Positions 17,012 through 27,002 are shown, numbered from the stretch's first letter. The stretch: 64,000 bases of DNA from JABDIP01 sp965250245 (GCA_965250245.1 OZ252296.1:3410001-3474000), one strand, 5' to 3'. Numbers and translations: made by a program. The notes: generated by a model not told the origin, from the letters alone.

Positions 17012-19648
17012 TCAGGCCAGGACGGCCTCGATCGCGGCCAGGGCGTCTGGCGCCTTGGCGCCGTCCGGGCCGCCGGCCTGCGCCATGTCCGGGCGGCCGC
17101 CACCGCCCTTGCCGCCCAGCGCGGTGGATCCCGTGCGGACCAGCTCCACCGCGTTGAAGCGGCCGGTGAGATCCTCGGTCACGCCGACGACGATGGAGGC
17201 CTTGCCATCGTTGACGGCGATCAGGGCGGTGACGCCCGTGCCCATCTGCTTCTTCAAATCGTCGGCCATGGGCTTCAGATCCTTGGGCGGCACGCCGTCC
17301 AGAACCAGCCCGGCGAACTTCACGTCGCCGATCTCCTTGACCTGGGTGCCGCCGCCGGAACCGCCGCCACTGGCCAGCTTGCGCCGGAGGTCCTCGTTCT
17401 CGCGTTCCTTCTGCCGGCGGTCCTCGACCACGGCGGCGATCCGGTCGGGCAGTTCCGCGGGCGTGGTCTTCAGCGCCGCGGCCGACCGGGCGACGAGGTC
17501 TTCCAGCTCCGCGGCGAAGGCCACGACGCCGGCGCCGCTCAGCGCCTCGATACGCCGCACGCCGGCCGCCACTGCGCCCTCGCCGACGATCTTGAAGCTG
17601 CCGATATCGCCGGTGCGGCCGACATGGGTGCCGCCGCACAGCTCCAGCGAATAGAAGCGGTTGCCGTCGCGGCCCATGCTGACGACCCGGACCACCTCGC
17701 CGTATTTCTCGCCGAAGAGCGCCATGGCGCCCTCGGCGATCGCTTCGTCCGGGGTCATCAGCCGGGTCACCACCTCGGCGTTCTCGCGCACCCGGGCATT
17801 GACCTCGGCCTCGACCGCCAGCACGTCCTCGCGGCTGAGCGCGCGCGGATGGCTGATGTCGAAGCGTAACCGGTCCGGCGCCACCAGGGAGCCCTTCTGG
17901 GCGACATGGGTGCCGAGCCTGCGGCGCAGCGCCTCGTGCAGCAGGTGGGTGGCGGAATGGTTGGCTCGAATGGAGTCGCGGCGGTCGCTGTCGACCGACA
18001 TCTCTACCGCCTCGCCGACGGAGAGCGTGCCCTTGGACACGGTGCCGAGATGCACGAACAGGTCGCCCAGCTTCTTCTGGGTGTCGGTGATGCGGATCTC
18101 GCCGCCATCGGCGGTGAACAGCCCGCCCGAGTCGCCGACCTGGCCGCCCGACTCGCCGTAGAACGGCGTCTGGTTGGCGATCACCGCGACCTCCTGGCCG
18201 GATTTGGCGCTGTCGACCGGCTTGCCGTCGACCACCAGCGCCAGCACCTGGCCTTCGGCGCGCACGGTCTCGTAGCCGAGGAAATCGGTGGCGCCCGTCT
18301 TCTCCTTGATGTCGAACCAGACCTGCTCGGTCGCCGCCTCGCCGGAGCCGGCCCAGCTCTTGCGGGCCTGGGCGCGCTGCTTCTCCATGGAGGCGTCGAA
18401 GCCGGCGGTCTCCACCGTCTTGCGCTGGCCGCGCATGACGTCCTCGGTCAGGTCCAGGGGGAAGCCATAGGTGTCGTAGAGCTTGAAGGCGATGTCGCCG
18501 GGCAGCGCGCCGCCGTCCGGGACCTTTCCGGATGCCTCGCCCAGCAGCTTCATGCCGCGGTCCAGTGTCCGCTTGAACAGCGTCTCTTCCAGCTTCAGGG
18601 TCTCGGTGATCAGCGCCTCGGCCCGAGAGAGCTCCGGGAATGCGGCGCCCATCTCGGAGACCAGTGCCGGAACCAGCCGCCACATCACCGGGTCCTTGGC
18701 CCCCATCAGATGGGCGTGGCGCATGGCGCGGCGCATGATCCGGCGCAGCACATAGCCGCGACCCTCGTTCGACGGCGTGATGTTCTCGGCGATCAGGAAG
18801 CTCGCGGCGCGCAGGTGATCGGCCATCACCCGGTGCGAGACAGCATGTTCACCGTCCGGCGAGACGCCGGTCGCGTCGGCGGAGGCCTCGATCAGCGTCC
18901 GCATCAGGTCGATGTCGTAATTGTCGTGCCTGCCCTGCAGCACGGCGGCCAGGCGCTCCAGCCCCATGCCGGTGTCGATCGACGGCTTGGGCAGGTCGAT
19001 GCGCTTGTCCTTGCTGACCTGCTCGTACTGCATGAAGACGAGGTTCCAGACCTCGATGAAGCGGTCGCCATCCTCGTCCGGGCTGCCCGGAGGGCCGCCG
19101 GGGATGCCGGGGCCATGGTCGTAGAAGATCTCCGAGCAGGGCCCGCAGGGGCCGGTGTCGCCCATGGACCAGAAATTGTCCGAGGTGGCGATGCGCAGCA
19201 CCTTCTCGTCCGGCAAGCCGGCGATCTTCTTCCAGAGAGTGGCCGCGTCCTCGTCCTCGGCGTAGACGGTGACCAGCAGCTTGTCCTCGGGCAGGCCGAA
19301 GCCGTTGGTCAGCAGGTCCCAGGCGCGCTCGATGGCGACGTCCTTGAAATAGTCGCCGAACGAGAAGTTCCCCAGCATCTCGAAGAAGGTGTGGTGCCGG
19401 GCCGTATAGCCGACGTTTTCCAGGTCGTTGTGCTTGCCGCCGGCGCGCAGGCATTTCTGCGAGGTGACCGCGCGGGAGTAGTCGCGGGTCTCCTGGCCGA
19501 TGAAGACGTTCTTGAACGGCACCATGCCCGCGCTGGTGAACATCAGCGTCGGGTCGTTGCGCGGCACCACCGGGCCGGACGCCACGACCTCATGGCCGTG
19601 GTCGCGGAAATACTCCAGAAACGTCGTCCTGATCTCGCTGGTCTTCAT
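17012..19648 (-). CDS. alaS: Alanine--tRNA ligase
   Basis: The 878-residue protein is full length for AlaRS. It shows the class II catalytic core (FLEYFRDHGHEVV, HHTFFEMLGNFSFGDYFK), the helical tRNA-binding region, the editing-domain zinc motif HSATHLLHEALRR with CGGTHV, and the C-terminal DHHA1-like domain (GVTALIAVNDGKASIVVGV). It charges tRNA-Ala and edits Ser/Gly mischarging. ATG 19648 was preferred to an upstream TTG. It lies 178 bases downstream of recA on the same strand, the frequent alphaproteobacterial recA-alaS order. Confidence 0.97.
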   Translation of the reverse strand: MKTSEIRTTFLEYFRDHGHEVVASGPVVPRNDPTLMFTSAGMVPFKNVFIGQETRDYSRAVTSQKCLRAGGKHNDLENVGYTARHHTFFEMLGNFSFGDYFKDVAIERAWDLLTNGFGLPEDKLLVTVYAEDEDAATLWKKIAGLPDEKVLRIATSDNFWSMGDTGPCGPCSEIFYDHGPGIPGGPPGSPDEDGDRFIEVWNLVFMQYEQVSKDKRIDLPKPSIDTGMGLERLAAVLQGRHDNYDIDLMRTLIEASADATGVSPDGEHAVSHRVMADHLRAASFLIAENITPSNEGRGYVLRRIMRRAMRHAHLMGAKDPVMWRLVPALVSEMGAAFPELSRAEALITETLKLEETLFKRTLDRGMKLLGEASGKVPDGGALPGDIAFKLYDTYGFPLDLTEDVMRGQRKTVETAGFDASMEKQRAQARKSWAGSGEAATEQVWFDIKEKTGATDFLGYETVRAEGQVLALVVDGKPVDSAKSGQEVAVIANQTPFYGESGGQVGDSGGLFTADGGEIRITDTQKKLGDLFVHLGTVSKGTLSVGEAVEMSVDSDRRDSIRANHSATHLLHEALRRRLGTHVAQKGSLVAPDRLRFDISHPRALSREDVLAVEAEVNARVRENAEVVTRLMTPDEAIAEGAMALFGEKYGEVVRVVSMGRDGNRFYSLELCGGTHVGRTGDIGSFKIVGEGAVAAGVRRIEALSGAGVVAFAAELEDLVARSAAALKTTPAELPDRIAAVVEDRRQKERENEDLRRKLASGGGSGGGTQVKEIGDVKFAGLVLDGVPPKDLKPMADDLKKQMGTGVTALIAVNDGKASIVVGVTEDLTGRFNAVELVRTGSTALGGKGGGGRPDMAQAGGPDGAKAPDALAAIEAVLA

Positions 19649-19826
19649 CGCGCTCGTGCCCAACCGCGCGGCGGCCCCGCCCCATGGCGACGGGCCGCGC
19701 TTCCGGCCGTCATGGCCGGGCGCGGCCCGCCTTGTACCGTGTCCGGGAGGGACGAGTCCAGCGGCCGACCGGCGCCGTCGGACCCGCCGGCAGGCCGGCC
19801 CGACCGCGATGCCGCGAGCGCGGCGG

Positions 19827-20927
<1,101 letters not shown>

Positions 20928-20996
20928 CTCTTCAGTCCCTCTTGCAATAGCGGATGACGGGCTTCAACGCCATGGCGGCGTGCGTCGACGTGCAAT

Positions 20997-21011
20997 GTAC
21001 CTGTTTTGTTC
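20997..21011. promoter_or_regulatory. LexA (SOS) box upstream of recA
   Basis: The 15-base sequence GTACCTGTTTTGTTC matches the alphaproteobacterial LexA consensus GTTC-N7-GTTC at seven of eight defined positions. It is 70 to 84 bases upstream of the recA start, a suitable location for repression. Confidence 0.6.
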
Positions 21012-21142
21012 CATTTCGCCAAGAAGTTTTAACGTGCTGATGGAAAAAGACTATTCGGACCATGTTCGCGAGACGTTCGGGCACGCCACACCCAGGGACC
21101 ACGGCGGTCGATACGATGCGTGGGATTCGTCCCGGCGGCCGG

Positions 21143-22333
21143 TCACCGCACGGTGATGCCCGACGGCGTCGTGGTCAGTGCCTCCGGCCCGGCCTCCCCC
21201 AGCAGGACGGTGTTGGAGAGGAAATAGTCTCCCTGCCCGGTGCCCATCAGCCAGGACATGACATGGAAGGTCATGCCCGTCTGGATCATGAGGTCGCTGT
21301 CGGACCGGAGGCCCGTGACCTTGTTGCCGCCGGTCCAGCTGGGCGGGAAGCCGATCCCGACCGCATAGCCGCAATGGTGCCGCCGGTAATGGGCAAGGCC
21401 CGCCGCGTCGACGACGCCCTGCCAGGCGGCATAGACATCGCGGGCCTTCGCCCCCGGCTGCAGGGCCGCCAGCACGGCATCGAAGGCGTCATGGGCAATG
21501 CCGCACATATGCCGCGCGGAGTCGGGGGCCTCGCCCAGGAAGACGACGCGTCCCATGGGGGCGTTGTATCGGTCGACGCAGCCGGCAATCTCCAGGAACA
21601 CCATCTCGCCCTCGGCAAAGCGGCCATCGCCCCAGCTGGTGTGTTCCTCTCCAAGGCGGGAGGCGGGCCGGATGAAGGGCCCGAAGCCCGGATAGGTGCC
21701 GCCGGCCTCGAACATCGCGCGGTGGCATTCCGCGGCGACCTCCCCCTCGGAGGCGCCGGCGCGCAGCGCCTCGATGGCGGCCGCCGTGGCGGCGTCGGAC
21801 ACGCGGGCCGCCTTGCGGACGGACTCCTGTTCGGCGGCGCTCTTCACCAGGCGCAGGTCATCGACCATGCCGCTGACGTCCAACCAGAGCGCCGAGGGCA
21901 GGCTGTCCATGAGCGCCCCGCCGAGCCCGAAAGGCAGGCCGGACGACCAGGATTCGAAGCCGATGCGGAAGATCCCGTTGGCGCGGTCCGCCGCACTCGT
22001 GCTCACGGCGAGCCGGTCCGGCCCCTGCAAGGACAGGGTCTCGAGGATGGGGCCGGCGATATCGGCCACGGACTGACCGTCCGCATGGCCCGAGAAGCGG
22101 GCATTGCGGACCTGGTTGGTGATGGTCACCCGCTCCATCTCCCGGGTGACCAGGGTCATTTCGCCCACGGCCGGAACGATCAGCAGATGCGGGGCGAAAT
22201 AGCCCCAATGATCCAACCCGGTCAGATAGAAGATGTTCTCCGGCGCCGAGATAAGGCACAGCGCCAGGCTGCGGTCGTCCATTTGCTGCCGGACAGCCGC
22301 CAACCGGTCGGCGTATTCCTGGTCGGTGACCAT
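21143..22333 (-). CDS. M24-family (creatinase/Xaa-Pro-like) hydrolase, ectoine hydrolase-like
   Basis: The 396-residue protein has the creatinase N-terminal domain (residues 1-150, with NIFYLTGLDHWGYFAPH) and the pita-bread catalytic domain. The usual first metal-ligand aspartates are not in place: the segment EGEMVFLEIAGC followed by RYNAPMGRVV lacks them, as in the DoeA/EutD ectoine-hydrolase branch, which has an AGC-x4-Y-type sequence. So it may be a metal-poor C-N hydrolase rather than an aminopeptidase (inference). There is no ectoine operon in view. It is located downstream of tRNA-Lys on the same strand, with a gap of more than 500 bases. Confidence 0.75.
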   Translation of the reverse strand: MVTDQEYADRLAAVRQQMDDRSLALCLISAPENIFYLTGLDHWGYFAPHLLIVPAVGEMTLVTREMERVTITNQVRNARFSGHADGQSVADIAGPILETLSLQGPDRLAVSTSAADRANGIFRIGFESWSSGLPFGLGGALMDSLPSALWLDVSGMVDDLRLVKSAAEQESVRKAARVSDAATAAAIEALRAGASEGEVAAECHRAMFEAGGTYPGFGPFIRPASRLGEEHTSWGDGRFAEGEMVFLEIAGCVDRYNAPMGRVVFLGEAPDSARHMCGIAHDAFDAVLAALQPGAKARDVYAAWQGVVDAAGLAHYRRHHCGYAVGIGFPPSWTGGNKVTGLRSDSDLMIQTGMTFHVMSWLMGTGQGDYFLSNTVLLGEAGPEALTTTPSGITVR

Positions 22334-22861
22334 GGGATCCCGTCATCGCCCGGCGGACCGCGAGCCGGCCGCCGAATTGGCCCATGCCCGAGGACGCCCT
22401 GGGCGCCCCTTCTCGCGGTTTCGATAGCGCGCCAGCGCTTGGACAGGAAACCATAGGCGGTTGCGCAGGACAACGGATCGCGGGCGGATCGGGGTGGCGG
22501 ACCGGGCGGTCCTGCCGCCCCGTCCCGGTGCCGTCGCGGCATCCGGACATGACAAAGCCCCCTGAGACTACGGGGGCCTGTGGCTCGTCTTTGATCGGTG
22601 TACGGACGGGTTGCGCCCATCCTTGCCGACCTGTCCACCCCCGTTTCCAGGGGTATCGGGCCAACGCTGGCTGCTTGGGGCCGCCACTCCTCAGCAGGTA
22701 TGGCTGTTCGCTGCCTTCCAGCCGTGGTGGGGTGCGCATCCCACGGCGGCCGGTCCCTCAGCAAAGACCGTCGGCTTGCGGCCTCGGGCCCTCCGCGTTC
22801 CCCGAAGGGCGCGGACTTAAGCGTCTTTCACCATACCCCGGCCAGCACTTTCGCTTCTCGC
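22334..22861. other. Non-coding region between the M24 gene and tRNA-Lys
   Basis: No reading frame here looks real: products are low-complexity, Arg/Pro-rich and lack start signals. The left part must hold the promoter of the M24 gene. A possible terminator for a minus-strand transcript lies at 22551-22577. Several GC-rich imperfect hairpins are visible between 22600 and 22850 without a recognised RNA family. Confidence 0.45.
22551..22577 (-). terminator. Weak terminator-like hairpin (minus strand)
   Basis: A 6-bp stem GCCCCC / GGGGGC with a 9-base loop is followed on the minus strand by TTTGTC. It could end the transcript that contains tRNA-Lys. Confidence 0.35.
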
Positions 22862-22934
22862 TGCACGGTGCCGGGTTCGAACCGGCGACCCACTGCTTAA
22901 GAGGCAGTTGCTCTATCCACTGAGCTAACTGTGC
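22862..22934 (-). tRNA. tRNA-Lys (anticodon CTT)
   Basis: The 73-base sequence folds as a complete cloverleaf. The D arm is GCTC-AGTGGATA-GAGC. The anticodon arm ACTGC-CTCTTAA-GCAGT places CTT at positions 34-36. The T arm is GCCGG-TTCGAAC-CCGGC. The acceptor stem GCACAGT / ACCGTGC has one A-C mismatch, and A is the discriminator base. The 3' CCA is not encoded. It reads AAG codons, which dominate lysine coding in this GC-rich genome. Confidence 0.93.
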
Positions 22935-23354
22935 CACCTACGACGACGAGGCTGGCCCGTGCCTCCGGTCCCTTTTGGGGATCGGAATTGCACTCGCCGT
23001 CTGTATCTTGGGCGTGAACCCGCGACACCGCTCCTGAGGACGTTTCCGCCCCGCGGAACTGCGGCCCGCGCTCGACTCACCGGTCTCGCACTCGAACCGC
23101 TACCCGTTTGCCGGAAATGCCTTGCGGCGGATCGATGGCCGGCCTCCGTCCCCGGAGGCCCGTTGGGGGCAACCGTCGGCCACCCCGTATCCCTTCGGCC
23201 CATCACCGCTTAGACACCGTGCCGCCATTGCTGACGGCCGCCCTCGCGGGCGTGGCATCGGGCTTGCCTGGACGGACCCCCGAAGGGGCGACGGTATGTA
23301 GGCCTTCCGTCTTTACCCGCCTCGCGACGGGCTGTCCTGATGACCCCAGGCAAC
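22935..23354 (-). other. Structured non-coding stretch upstream of tRNA-Lys; candidate RNA of unknown type
   Basis: These about 420 bases contain no credible reading frame and many GC-rich stem-loops, such as CCTTCGGGG-type tetraloop hairpins near 23280 and around 23150. A sigma-70-like promoter points into the region from the right on the minus strand. I looked for tmRNA (tag codons), RNase P RNA (P4 strands) and SRP RNA cores on both strands and found none. It may be a long tRNA precursor leader, an undescribed RNA or decayed sequence. Confidence 0.35.
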
Positions 23355-23362
23355 CGGCGAGC

Positions 23363-23391
23363 TTTTTAGTCGAATTGTCGGAGAATTGCAA
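23363..23391 (-). promoter_or_regulatory. Sigma-70-like promoter pointing toward tRNA-Lys
   Basis: On the minus strand TTGCAA (23386-23391) and TAAAAA (23363-23368) are separated by 17 bases, within an AT-rich patch that stands out from its surroundings. Predicted transcription would start near 23356, about 420 bases before the tRNA. Confidence 0.5.
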
Positions 23392-23578
23392 ATAAAACCC
23401 GAACAACGATGTTGCTTTGTTTGGGCTCTTCAATAGCGGTCGAAGTCGCCAAATGCCGCGAAAGACTTACTTTCTGTCCGGGAAGTGTCCGAAGACGGAT
23501 GGCAAGACGGATCGGGAGTCGCCGGACTAAGAGGGATTCGCTAGGCTCGGGCAAAGATCCCTCTCATGGAGCAGAGCC

Positions 23579-23773
23579 ATGTCCGAATTCGTCGGCAGCG
23601 CACATGACGCCGTCGGCCAGTTGCAGGCGCAGGTCCAGCGTCTCTACGACAGCAATGCGCGGCTGATCCGGGCGGTGCAGGCCGTGGTGGATGCGCGGCA
23701 CGAGCCGGACCGACTGCAATCGGCCATCGACAAGGCGGAGACGGAGATCGCCCTGGCCCAGCGGGCGCGCTAG
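23579..23773 (+). CDS. Small hypothetical coiled-coil protein
   Basis: A 64-residue product starts at an ATG with GGAG seven bases upstream. It is Gln-, Ala- and Arg-rich with heptad-like hydrophobic spacing (VGQLQAQVQRLYDSNARLIRAV), so a short helical coiled coil is likely. There is no membrane segment or known motif. It is convergent with pcaB, with a 9-base gap. The regular helical pattern argues for a real gene, but it could still be spurious. Confidence 0.5.
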   Translation: MSEFVGSAHDAVGQLQAQVQRLYDSNARLIRAVQAVVDARHEPDRLQSAIDKAETEIALAQRAR

Positions 23774-23782
23774 CCCGCCATC

Positions 23783-24844
23783 CTAGCCGGCGTCGGGGAA
23801 CTCCAGGTCGTCCAGCATCTCCGCCGCCAGCCGCAAGGCGCCGCCGGTGGCCGCCGCCATGGGCGGCAGGATCAGCCATTCCAGGGTCCAGGCGGCGCCG
23901 GAGCGCTCGGTCTCGTGCACCAGCGCATGATGCGCCGCGGAGACCTGGGTGGCATTGAAGCGAGCCAGCGCAACCAGCGTCTCCGCAGCGACCGGGTTGG
24001 ATTTGTGGGCCATGGCTGAGGACCCGCCGCCGGTTCGGAACCGCACCTCGCCGATCTCGTTCTGCGCCATGATCGCGATGTCCTGGCCGATCTTGCCCAG
24101 GCTGCCGGTGACCAGGGACAGCCAACCGGCCAGTTCGGCGATGCGGTCGCGGACCGTGTGCCAGACAGGGTCGGGCGAGCCGAGATCGAGCGCCTTGGCC
24201 AGGCGCGCGGCCACCGCGTCACCCTTGTCGCCCAGCGCGGCGCGCGTTCCCACCGGCCCGCCGAACTGCAGCACGAGCAGCCGCGGGGTCAGATCCGCGA
24301 GCCGGGCGCGATGGTCGTCGAGCGGCGCCCTCCAGGCCGCAATGCGGTCGCCGAGGCGGATCGGCAGTGCCCGCTGCATCCGCGTGCGCCCGATGATCTC
24401 GCGATCGCCCTCGGCCTCCGCCAGCCGGGAAAGCGATGCCGAGAGTCCCTGGAGCCGATCGCCGAACTCCGCCAGCAACGGCTTCAGGCGCAGCACCAGC
24501 GCGGTATCGATGACATCCTGGCTCGTCGATCCATGATGCACGTGCGCCGCATGGGGATCGCCGATCGCCTTTCGTAGCTGGCCGATCAGGTTCGGGACGA
24601 CCATGCCGTCGCGGTGGGTGCCCGCCGCAAGCGCCGTCATGTCGGGCTGGAATTGGTCGCACGCCTCGGCGATAGCGTCGGCGGCATCAGCCGGGATGAC
24701 ACCCTCGGCGGCCTCCGCGCGGGCCAGCGCCGCCTCGAAGGACAGCATGGCGCGAAGCTCGGACTCGAACGAGAACGCCGCCGCGACCGCCTCATCGCCG
24801 ACGAGCCCGGCCAGCAGCGGATGGTCGAAGGCCGAAATGGTCAT
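23783..24844 (-). CDS. pcaB: 3-carboxy-cis,cis-muconate cycloisomerase
   Basis: The 353-residue protein belongs to the fumarase/aspartase superfamily, with the signature GGSSAMAHKSNPVAAE at about residue 275 and the HHGSTSQDVIDTAL substrate loop. PcaB cyclises beta-carboxymuconate to gamma-carboxymuconolactone in the protocatechuate branch. It is somewhat shorter than many family members (usually about 350-450 residues). It ends the pca cluster and is separated from pcaF by a 175-base gap holding a paired family B repeat. Confidence 0.93.
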   Translation of the reverse strand: MTISAFDHPLLAGLVGDEAVAAAFSFESELRAMLSFEAALARAEAAEGVIPADAADAIAEACDQFQPDMTALAAGTHRDGMVVPNLIGQLRKAIGDPHAAHVHHGSTSQDVIDTALVLRLKPLLAEFGDRLQGLSASLSRLAEAEGDREIIGRTRMQRALPIRLGDRIAAWRAPLDDHRARLADLTPRLLVLQFGGPVGTRAALGDKGDAVAARLAKALDLGSPDPVWHTVRDRIAELAGWLSLVTGSLGKIGQDIAIMAQNEIGEVRFRTGGGSSAMAHKSNPVAAETLVALARFNATQVSAAHHALVHETERSGAAWTLEWLILPPMAAATGGALRLAAEMLDDLEFPDAG

Positions 24845-24874
24845 AGCCGCCGATCCCGAGCGTCATTCCAACCC

Positions 24875-24992
24875 CACACGTCGTCCCCGGACTTGATCCG
24901 GGGACCCATGGCTGCCGACAGCACAACCGTCGCAAATCTGGCGCCTTCGGTGGAATGGGTCCCCGGATCAAGCCCGGGGACGACGCCGTGTG
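24875..24992. repeat. Family B palindromic repeat, inverted pair
   Basis: Two copies of the GTCCCCGGA-type palindrome (24875-24908 and 24956-24992) face each other around a 47-base spacer, and their outer parts CACACG / CGTGTG also pair. The same core lies after icd at 14238-14268. It separates pcaF from pcaB within the operon. Confidence 0.85.
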
Positions 24993-25019
24993 AGTGTCGG
25001 GGTCCCAGTGCCGCTGCCA

Positions 25020-26219
25020 TCACACCGCCTCCAGCGCGATGGCGATGCCCTGTCCAACGCCGATGCACATGGTAGCCAGGGCGCGCTGGCCGCCGCGGCG
25101 CTTCAGCTCCAGGGCAGCGGTGCCGGTAATGCGGGCGCCGGACATGCCCAGCGGATGGCCAAGCGCAATGGCGCCGCCATTGGAGTTCACATGGGCCGCA
25201 TCGTCGGGGAGGCCGAGGTCTCGCAGCACGGCCAGGGCCTGGCTGGCGAAGGCCTCATTCAACTCAACGACATCGAACTCCGCCGGCGCCATGTCCAGGC
25301 GGGCGGCGAGCGCCCGGCTGGCCGGGGCCGGGCCGATGCCCATGATGTGCGGCGGCACCCCGGCGGTAGCGCCACCGAGGATGCGGGCGATCGGGGTCAG
25401 GCCGTGCCGCGCGGCGGCGGCTTCCGACGCCACGATCAGGGCCGCCGCGCCGTCATTGACGCCGGAGGCGTTCCCGGCGGTGACCGTGCCGTCCTCGCGG
25501 AACGGTGCGGGAAGCCGGGCCAGCACCTCAAGCGAGGTGTCGGCGCGGGGATGCTCGTCGCGGTCGACGATCCTCGGATCGCCCTTCCGCTGCGGGATGG
25601 TGACCGGGGTGATCTCGGCGGCGAGATGGCCGGCGCCGGCCGCCGCGCGTTGCTGCGAGCGCAGGGCGAAGGCGTCCTGGTCTGCACGGGTCACCTGGAA
25701 CTCCTCGGCGACGTTCTCGGCGGTCTCCGGCATGGAGTCGACGCCGTATTGCGCCTTCATGGCCGGGTTGACGAAGCGCCAGCCGATCGTCGTGTCGAAG
25801 ATCTCCGCCCGGCGGGAGAAGGCGGTCTCTGCCTTGGGCATGACCAGCGGTGCGCGGGACATGGATTCGACCCCGCCGGCGACCATCAGCTCCGCCTCCC
25901 CGGCCTTGATGGCGCGCGCGGCCGTCACCACCGCGTCCATGCCGGAGCCGCAGAGACGGTTGATCGTGGCGCCCGGCACGGCCTGCGGCAGACCCGCCAG
26001 CAGCAGGGCCATCCGCGCGACGTTGCGGTTGTCCTCACCGGCCTGGTTGGCGCAGCCGAGGATCACGTCGTCAACCGCCTCCCAGTCGACATCGCTGTTG
26101 CGGTCCATCAGCGCCTTGAGCGGGATCGCCGCCAGATCGTCCGGCCGCACCGACGCAAGCGATCCGCCGAAGCGGCCGATCGGCGTGCGGATATAGTCGC
26201 AGAGGAAGGCTTCGGCCAT
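25020..26219 (-). CDS. pcaF: 3-oxoadipyl-CoA thiolase
   Basis: The 399-residue thiolase has the nucleophilic Cys in NRLCGSGMDA (about residue 90), GGVESMSRAP, and the C-terminal active-site segments ALGHPLGMSGARI and CIGVGQGIA. With the surrounding pca genes it should cleave beta-ketoadipyl-CoA to succinyl-CoA and acetyl-CoA. The ribosome binding site GAGGAG sits 6 bases before ATG. It is 3 bases downstream of the pcaJ stop, so the two are probably translationally linked. Confidence 0.93.
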   Translation of the reverse strand: MAEAFLCDYIRTPIGRFGGSLASVRPDDLAAIPLKALMDRNSDVDWEAVDDVILGCANQAGEDNRNVARMALLLAGLPQAVPGATINRLCGSGMDAVVTAARAIKAGEAELMVAGGVESMSRAPLVMPKAETAFSRRAEIFDTTIGWRFVNPAMKAQYGVDSMPETAENVAEEFQVTRADQDAFALRSQQRAAAGAGHLAAEITPVTIPQRKGDPRIVDRDEHPRADTSLEVLARLPAPFREDGTVTAGNASGVNDGAAALIVASEAAAARHGLTPIARILGGATAGVPPHIMGIGPAPASRALAARLDMAPAEFDVVELNEAFASQALAVLRDLGLPDDAAHVNSNGGAIALGHPLGMSGARITGTAALELKRRGGQRALATMCIGVGQGIAIALEAV

Positions 26220-26222
26220 GTC

Positions 26223-27002
26223 TTACTCCTCGGCCGGGCCGCGATGGGCCGCCTCAGTCCGCGCCTTCAGATCCCGCAGGACGGACAGCTCCTCGGCGGT
26301 CGGCGGCGGCGTCTCGATGACGTCGTCGGCGAAGGCGACGGTCCAGCCGACGGTGTCACGCACCTGATCCCGGGTCACGCCGGGGTGCAGGGAGACGATG
26401 GTGAATTCGCGGCTGTCCGGGTCGGGCTCCCAGCAGGCCAGGTCTGTCATCATGCGGGTCGGCCCCTTGGTGTGGACGCCGAGCCGGGCGCGGCTGTCGC
26501 CGCCGGTGCCGTGGCCGAGCGAAGTGACGAAGTCGATGGTGTCCACGAAGCCGCGTTTCGACTGCTTCATAGTGACGAAGATCTCGCCGCAGGAGACGGC
26601 GATCTCCGGCGCCCCGCCGCCGCCCGGCAGGCGCACCTTGGGCTGGTGATAGTCGCCGACCACGGTGGTGTTGATGTTGCCGAATCTGTCGATCTGGGCA
26701 GCGCCGAGGAAGCCGACGCTGATGCGCCCGCCTTGCAGCCAGTAGCGGAACATCTCGGCGATGGAGACGGTGGTGAGCGACGTCTCGCACAGCTCGCCAT
26801 CGCCGATCGACAGCGGCAGCACGTCGGGCCGGGTGCCGATGGTGCCGGATTCGTAAATCAGGGTGATGTCGGGCGCATGGGTCAGCCGCGCCAGGTTGCA
26901 CGCCGCCGACGGCGCGCCGATGCCGACGAAGCAGACATCGTCGTTCTTCAGCGCCCTGGCGGCCGCCACCGTCATCATCTCATCGGGAGTGAAATCGGTC
27001 AT
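26223..27002 (-). CDS. pcaJ: 3-oxoadipate CoA-transferase subunit B
   Basis: The 259-residue protein is a CoA-transferase beta subunit with the catalytic glutamate region LIYESGTIG and the acyl-CoA loop LPGGGGAPEIA. With PcaI it transfers CoA from succinyl-CoA to beta-ketoadipate. ATG 27002 has AAGGA 7 bases upstream. Its partner gene lies upstream but is separated by 265 bases that contain a palindromic repeat, which is unusual for tightly paired subunits. Confidence 0.92.
   Translation of the reverse strand: MTDFTPDEMMTVAAARALKNDDVCFVGIGAPSAACNLARLTHAPDITLIYESGTIGTRPDVLPLSIGDGELCETSLTTVSIAEMFRYWLQGGRISVGFLGAAQIDRFGNINTTVVGDYHQPKVRLPGGGGAPEIAVSCGEIFVTMKQSKRGFVDTIDFVTSLGHGTGGDSRARLGVHTKGPTRMMTDLACWEPDPDSREFTIVSLHPGVTRDQVRDTVGWTVAFADDVIETPPPTAEELSVLRDLKARTEAAHRGPAEE

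Noticed and set aside
22384..22923. Plus-strand frame across tRNA-Lys
   Set aside because: It reads through the antisense of the tRNA, lacks a ribosome binding site and has a low-complexity product.
22925..23206. Minus-strand frame upstream of tRNA-Lys
   Set aside because: The product is Arg/Gly-rich with no motif and overlaps the tRNA end; treated as non-coding.
22935..23400. tmRNA, RNase P RNA or SRP RNA as explanation of the structured block
   Set aside because: No tag codons, no RNase P P4 strands and no SRP core were found on either strand.
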